DNA from: Silene conica
Lineage: Eukaryota > Streptophyta > Magnoliopsida > Caryophyllales > Caryophyllaceae
Length of the DNA stretch: 64,000 nucleotides
NCBI GenBank assembly: GCA_029255685.2
Contig: CM055312.2
Coordinates: 15,090,649 to 15,154,648, forward strand
Direction: 5' to 3'
Below are positions 60,070 through 64,000 of the stretch, in pieces (position 1 is the stretch's first letter; the number at the start of each line of letters is the position of its first letter). The notes under the pieces are model-generated. The model saw only the letters and a list, made by a program, of their open reading frames with translations, had not been told where the DNA came from and did not search any database. Both the position numbers and the translations under genes were made by a program.

Positions 60070-60520
60070 AAACAAGTAATTAGATTATTAGGATGCTTTT
60101 AGTTAGTAATTAGATTATTAGGATGCTTTTAGTTAATAATTAGATTATTAGGATGCTTTTAGTTAGTAATTAGATTATTAGGATGCTTTTTAGGATGTTT
60201 TGAGTTAGTTAATTGAAAAAAAATGGAGTGTTATTGTGATTAGGGTTAGAAATTGGGGAAAACTGGATTATGATTTTAGTTAGTAATTAGATTATTAGGA
60301 TGTTTTTAGTTAGTGAATTGAAAAAAAATTGGGTGTTATTGTGATTAGGGTTAGAAATTGGGGAAAATTGGATGATGATTTTAGTTAGTAATTAGATTAT
60401 TAAGATGTTTTTAGGATGTTTTTAGTTAGTTAATTGGAAAAAAATTGGGTGTTATTGTGATTAGGGTTAGAAATTGGGGAAAATTGGATGATGAGTATAG
60501 TTAGTAATTAGATTTCTAGG
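60070..60520. repeat. Two-level tandem repeat
   Basis: Short units of about 33 bp (TAATTAGATTATTAGGATGC plus TTTTAGTTAG) occur four times at 60075-60190. They are followed by about two and a half copies of a longer 115-125 bp unit containing the short one plus TGTTATTGTGATTAGGGTTA and AATTGGGGAAAA. Confidence 0.85.
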
Positions 60521-60674
60521 ATGATTTTGTGATGTTAATTATTATGTTTGTATGTTATTGTAAGTTATTGTGAATATTTTCCGTGCAAGAATTGAATTAC
60601 TATTGACCTAGTACCCGTTCATGAATTACTCGTTAGGAGAAATTCATGAATAGTCCCCATTTTGGGACTGTCTT

Positions 60675-60896
60675 TGTATATTTCAAGTCACTTAGGTAGT
60701 AAATACATACTTGTGAATTTATTAGTGGGGAAAGAGTTTGGTAACAATTTCTTTATGTTCTTCGAATACATATGTGAAATAAATACAAATTTATTTCACA
60801 TTGTGTATTTGAAGAACTTAAGGGAATTGCTGCCAAATTTTTTTTCCCCACTAATAAATTCACAATTATGTATTTGCTAGTGACTTGAAATATACA
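60675..60896. repeat. Long inverted repeat (hairpin), arms about 110 bp
   Basis: The left arm (TGTATATTTCAAGTCACT, TTGTGAATTTATTAGTGGGG, TTCTTCGAATACA, TGTGAAATAAAT) is mirrored by the right arm with a few mismatches and a loop of only a few bases near 60787. No target duplication is clear. It would form an almost continuous foldback if transcribed. Possibly a small MITE or a siRNA source. Confidence 0.85.
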
Positions 60897-61059
60897 TTGA
60901 TGGGTTTAGGTTGGAGTGATAAGGACCCAATTGAAATCTTTAAGTACATATATTGACTTGATTGAATTCTTAGCTTGAACTTATTATTTGTTGAATTCTT
61001 ATTGAATTGAAATTATTGTTGTGTGTTTGGTTTAATTATTATATACACTAGTAGAAAAC

Positions 61060-61625
61060 ACCTCTACGGTGGCGGTCTTAAATGACCTTTTGTGGCGGTT
61101 TTGAGAGGTTTAGGGTGCGTCGTATATCGCGGCGTCGTATAAAGTTTACAACCGTCGTATAAAGTTTCTGCAACCGTCGCTATACCTCTCTTATTGTGGC
61201 GGTTGTTATATAAAACTGTTGTTATAGACTTATATAACACGACGTTTGTTTGTTTTACAACCGTCGTTGAATGTTATAAAAACCGCCAGTATAGCTACAG
61301 AACCGTTGGGAAAGGTATTTATCATGTCGGTTTCCTTTACAAAAACCGCCACTAAAGATAATTAGAACATCAATTCTTGGGTGTTAAACCGTCATTGAAA
61401 GTTCTAAAAACCGTCGCTATAGGTGTTTGAAAGCTAATTTACTAGCGAAACATGTTTTCTGTTATGACAGTTGTAACTACTGAACCGCCGAGAAAGGAAG
61501 TTATAATGTCAGTTCCCTTCCAAAAACCGCCATTAAAGATTATTATGTCGGTTGTTTTGTGCAAAACCGTCATTAAAAGCAATTTATTCAACCTTATTAC
61601 GTCGGTTTTAAGAAACCGTCGTAAC
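61060..61625. repeat. Subterminal repeat array of the second CACTA element
   Basis: Many variants of AACCGTCGT, AACCGCCA and GTCGGTTTT in both orientations. The ORFs 61442-61627 and 61452-61730 read across it and are not genes. Confidence 0.85.
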
Positions 61626-61971
61626 AATTATATATATTTTTTTAAAATGAAAATTTCTACGAAAATTTCAGCTGCACCTCCCAATAAATTTGATATTCCA
61701 AATGCTACAAGAACAAAATTAAACCTGTAAATAGAAATGTAAGCACATAAATAGTATTCCAAACAATATTTGTCCAACAAACGTACGCCAATCTTGCATC
61801 ACATCCAACGTAACAATATCATCATCAGTATGACCAAGAATACATCCTAAGTGGATGAATAACATACACGCTCTACTTTATAAACTAATCTACAAGTTTG
61901 CTAAACATTTGGTCGCCCACTCTTATTTGGTCTCATCTGTAGCTGTAGCTTTTTTACCATCAGTATGTAGA

Positions 61972-62050
61972 ATGCCAACTGAATAGGAAGCTCAAGGAAA
62001 CACCCTTTTCTGAAGTCAAAGTTTAGAAATAAGTATTAGTGTAATACTTG
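61972..62050. repeat. Direct repeat, copy 1 (partner at 63015-63110)
   Basis: GAATGCCAACTGAATAGGAA and GCTCAAGGAAACACCC recur at 63018-63055 with few changes, followed in both by GGTTTAGAAAT-like sequence and a stretch ending near an exon/intron edge. It suggests duplication of a gene piece inside the transposon. Confidence 0.8.
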
Positions 62051-62869
62051 GGACAGAAGGGAGTTTACTTCATCAACGAAAAAGACAGCTGGTTGACGGC
62101 AACTAGCAACGTTGAAAAGAGCTCTCACTAGCTTTTCACCCTCTGCAATCTGAAATAACCAGCTCAAATTAATGGAAATATAACATTTGAGTTACTACTT
62201 CCTCAAATCATATCGGGATAAGGACACACACACACTTAACCACCCATCTTTGATTAAGAGGTTCTACTTCCTCAAATCTGTGTTATTTCATTACTCTATA
62301 TGTACTTATCATGGGTATTCATAAAGGACATGTTCACTAAGGTACAAGCCATATACCTTGAGTCATGTTGCAAATTATTGCCATATCCTCAGTCAAGAGT
62401 CTAAACAGCCCATCTTTGTTTAAGAGGTTCCGGACGATCCAATCCCTTGCATCTGTATCCAAAGAGTTAATTATTAGTTTATCAATTGTGGTCATCAGCT
62501 CTAAATCACGCCCTTCCATATTTATACCTGCGTCAGGGTATATAAAATCTTTTTGTGACCCGTCTCCGTGCAACTTCATCAAGTTCATGTGGCCTATTTG
62601 TAGCTCCTGCATGGTGTACATGGTTTCATTATATGAGAGCAAGAGAGATGCTACATTTGCTAAACAGGCATAATACATGTGCTGAAACAGGCCCAAGAGA
62701 GGGAAATTGGAGCTACTATTATTGATTACCCACAGTATATTAATTATGTAAATGGTTCCATGATTTTTACCTATAAGCAGAATCTGCTCGCTCCCACAAT
62801 TAAAGCCTTCAATCTCGATGAGGAAGTGGGTTTTGAGCCTCATGCTTGCCTCATGCTCACCTTCTGATT
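62048..62869 (-). pseudogene. Captured fragment of a spastin/FIGNL-like AAA ATPase gene
   Basis: Three exon pieces lie on the minus strand, though not in gene order. 62149-62048 has [29 protein letters not shown] (Walker B VDE) with acceptor TTTCAG and donor GTATTA. About 62869-62771 has SEGEHEASMRLKTHFLIEIE and SEQILLIG with donor GTAAAA. About 62453-62350 has ARDWIVRNLLNKDGLF and MAIICNMTQG with donor GTATAT. The family hydrolyses ATP and severs or remodels microtubules or nucleoprotein. The exon that should carry the NRPQ second-region-of-homology motif is missing, Walker A is absent, and the IGEGEK Gly is Ala. The Walker B exon lies downstream of the exons it should precede, so the fragment is rearranged. 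It cannot make a working ATPase. Confidence 0.85.
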
Positions 62870-63014
62870 TGCCTTGAAACAAGCATAACACTCTTTATTG
62901 AACTTCTTCACAATAGTAAGTGACATTTAACGCCGTATTTTAAACTGTGGTTGCTTAAGCTATGTTCCAAGCAACATTCTCTATTTAAGATGGTTATTAC
63001 TCTTTTACCACCTA

Positions 63015-63110
63015 CAGAATGCCAACTTAATAGGAAGCTCAAGGAAACACCCCTTGCTCAAATCAAGGTTTAGAAATTAGTATTAGTTTATTACCTGGTA
63101 CAGAAAGGGA
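63015..63110. repeat. Direct repeat, copy 2
   Basis: Partner of 61972-62050, same orientation. After it the sequences part. No exon is recognised next to this copy. Confidence 0.8.
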
Positions 63111-63720
63111 AATAAGATCACCATCAACATTAGAGCAACTTGTCTTCCAAAAGATTAATTGTAGAATCCCTAGAATCTGAACACACCAAAATTTATAGCG
63201 AGTGATAATCAATATTGAGCATATACTACTAATCATGTACTACTCCACAATAGGTAGAGATCAGTGGCCAGAATCTGATCACAAATATTGTCAGACGAGT
63301 GTCTATTCCTATTAGGAAATCAAGCATTTTGTTGTTATTGTCCATGTCAACAATTTTCTTGAGAATACTACAGCAACATTTAACTACATTCAGGCAATGG
63401 ATCTAGACCGCATACATCTTCCCAAATTGACTTAAGATAGCCAAGTAGTCCGCAATTGGCTTGCCATCTTGACGGATGGCTAAATCAGGCCGACTTAAGG
63501 AGACCAGAAATAGGCAGTTCACGTATCTCAGTTGTAACACAAACAAAATCAATTGAATAGAATACAATTTTTCACCTTTATGTCTTCTACATAAACAAAA
63601 TGAAACAATAAGAAATTGATTAGAATTTGAACCAAGTAATGAAACTATTCGGAACAATTCTTCACCTCTATTAGAACCACCACGAAAATCGCGTCGTAAT
63701 AGGGGTTTTTTCTACTAGTG
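63111..63720. other. Right part of the second CACTA element, no gene recognised
   Basis: Minus-strand ORF 63657-63403 contains SRPDLAIRQDGKPIADYLAI but matches no family I can name. It could be another captured piece. Confidence 0.4.
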
Positions 63721-64000
63721 AAAGTTAACAAATGCGATTGTAGCTGGCAAAAAAACGCAGCGTTATCCTCAACAAGGATTGTTATGAAAATTAACAAATA
63801 GCCACGGAGAACTACAACTATAATACCAGCTAATAATTTCATTGTGATGAACATAATAATTGGGCATTGGAATTGTAGGGAGCATATGATCAGAACATCT
63901 GGAATAGCATTCCTAGGAATGAACACTCAATCACAAAAGGATACAACTGGTTAGCTCCTATGCAGACTGAGAAAGATTGGGTTCACCTGGTATGGAATAA
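63721..64000. other. Window end, no gene recognised
   Basis: Probably interior of the outer CACTA element. The minus-strand ORF 63926-63645 has no known motif and crosses the TIR of the inner element. Confidence 0.4.

Larger units (their letters stand above)
61046..63720. mobile_element. CACTA-type transposon, 2675 bp, non-autonomous, with captured gene fragment
   Basis: TIRs CACTAGTAGAAAA at 61046 and reversed at 63720 (TTTTTTCTACTAGTG). The left subterminal region (61060-61625) is full of AACCGTCGTATAAAG and ACCGCCA/TGGCGGTT-type repeats; the right end has a short version. The flanks ATA and AAA match at two of three bases, so the target duplication is imperfect. There is no transposase. 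The middle (62048-62869) contains three exons of an AAA ATPase gene. Confidence 0.8.
59502..64000. mobile_element. CACTA (En/Spm-type) element, left end; right end outside window
   Basis: Starts CACTACAAGAATTACCCC inside the element 3 LTR; the preceding TAT (59499-59501) would be the 3 bp target. It is followed by dense subterminal repeats. No CTTGTAGTG right end occurs before 64000, so the element probably continues and contains the second CACTA element at 61046. No transposase ORF is seen in the visible part. The extent beyond 61045 is inference. Confidence 0.65.

Noticed and set aside
61046..63723. Perfect 3 bp target duplication for the inner CACTA element
   Set aside because: The flanks read ATA and AAA; one mismatch, so it is not claimed as perfect.

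Overview
The window is nuclear DNA of a flowering plant, very probably a eudicot. It is AT-rich and dominated by transposable elements. The signs are chromodomain Ty3/gypsy retrotransposons, an Athila-type element, Helitrons with CTAG ends, CACTA and Mutator-like elements, MITEs, spliced plant genes and a canonical plant microRNA. The species cannot be fixed from the sequence. The only gene that looks intact and functional is MIR390 (about 16903-17000, + strand), with its TATA box at 16842-16849. All other host-gene material is broken: a subtilisin-like protease (SBT) pseudogene on the minus strand from 23562 to 17224, and a captured fragment of a spastin-like AAA ATPase inside a CACTA element near 62048-62869.

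Layout. 1-5967: a minus-strand non-autonomous gypsy-type element (element 1) with a 2.8 kb LTR and no coding capacity. 5968-16830: AT-rich DNA with several non-autonomous Helitrons, a 143-145 bp tandem repeat, a Mutator-like element with a 9 bp target duplication, and a second long inverted-repeat element. 16831-17000: MIR390. 17224-23562: the subtilase pseudogene, with exons recognisable by matching splice sites. It carries premature stops, frameshifts and a 542 bp solo LTR, and the gap between two exon groups is filled by a Helitron with a helicase relic, a Stowaway MITE, a TRIM element, a Tourist-like MITE and another Helitron. 23580-25933: a two-copy repeat and a 745 bp MITE-like element.

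25934-64000 is a nested retrotransposon pile. The oldest visible layer is a minus-strand Athila-type element (LTR 25934-27729, extra ORF 31516-29399, gag/protease 34193-32531) with four clusters of the palindrome CTCGATCGAG and a 262 bp solo LTR (target duplication CAATA) in its protease region. A Tekay-like chromodomain gypsy element (element 3, minus strand, 34194 to beyond 59501) was inserted into it. Element 3 is split three times: by non-autonomous element 2 (35816-43228, target duplication GTAGT) in its 3' LTR, by a young near-complete gypsy element 4 (44618-54674, plus strand, target duplication ACATT) in its integrase, and by a CACTA element starting at 59502 in its 5' LTR. A second CACTA element (61046-63720) lies further in and carries the AAA ATPase fragment.

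How the parts relate. Elements 1 and 2 share a long non-coding internal region. They also share their primer-binding site, leader and polypurine tract with the coding elements 3 and 4, so they look like parasites of the gypsy machinery those elements encode. Element 4 is the most recent large insertion: by eye its LTRs differ at about two dozen bases plus one roughly 205 bp deletion. Its gag-pol is nevertheless broken by one nonsense codon and one frameshift.
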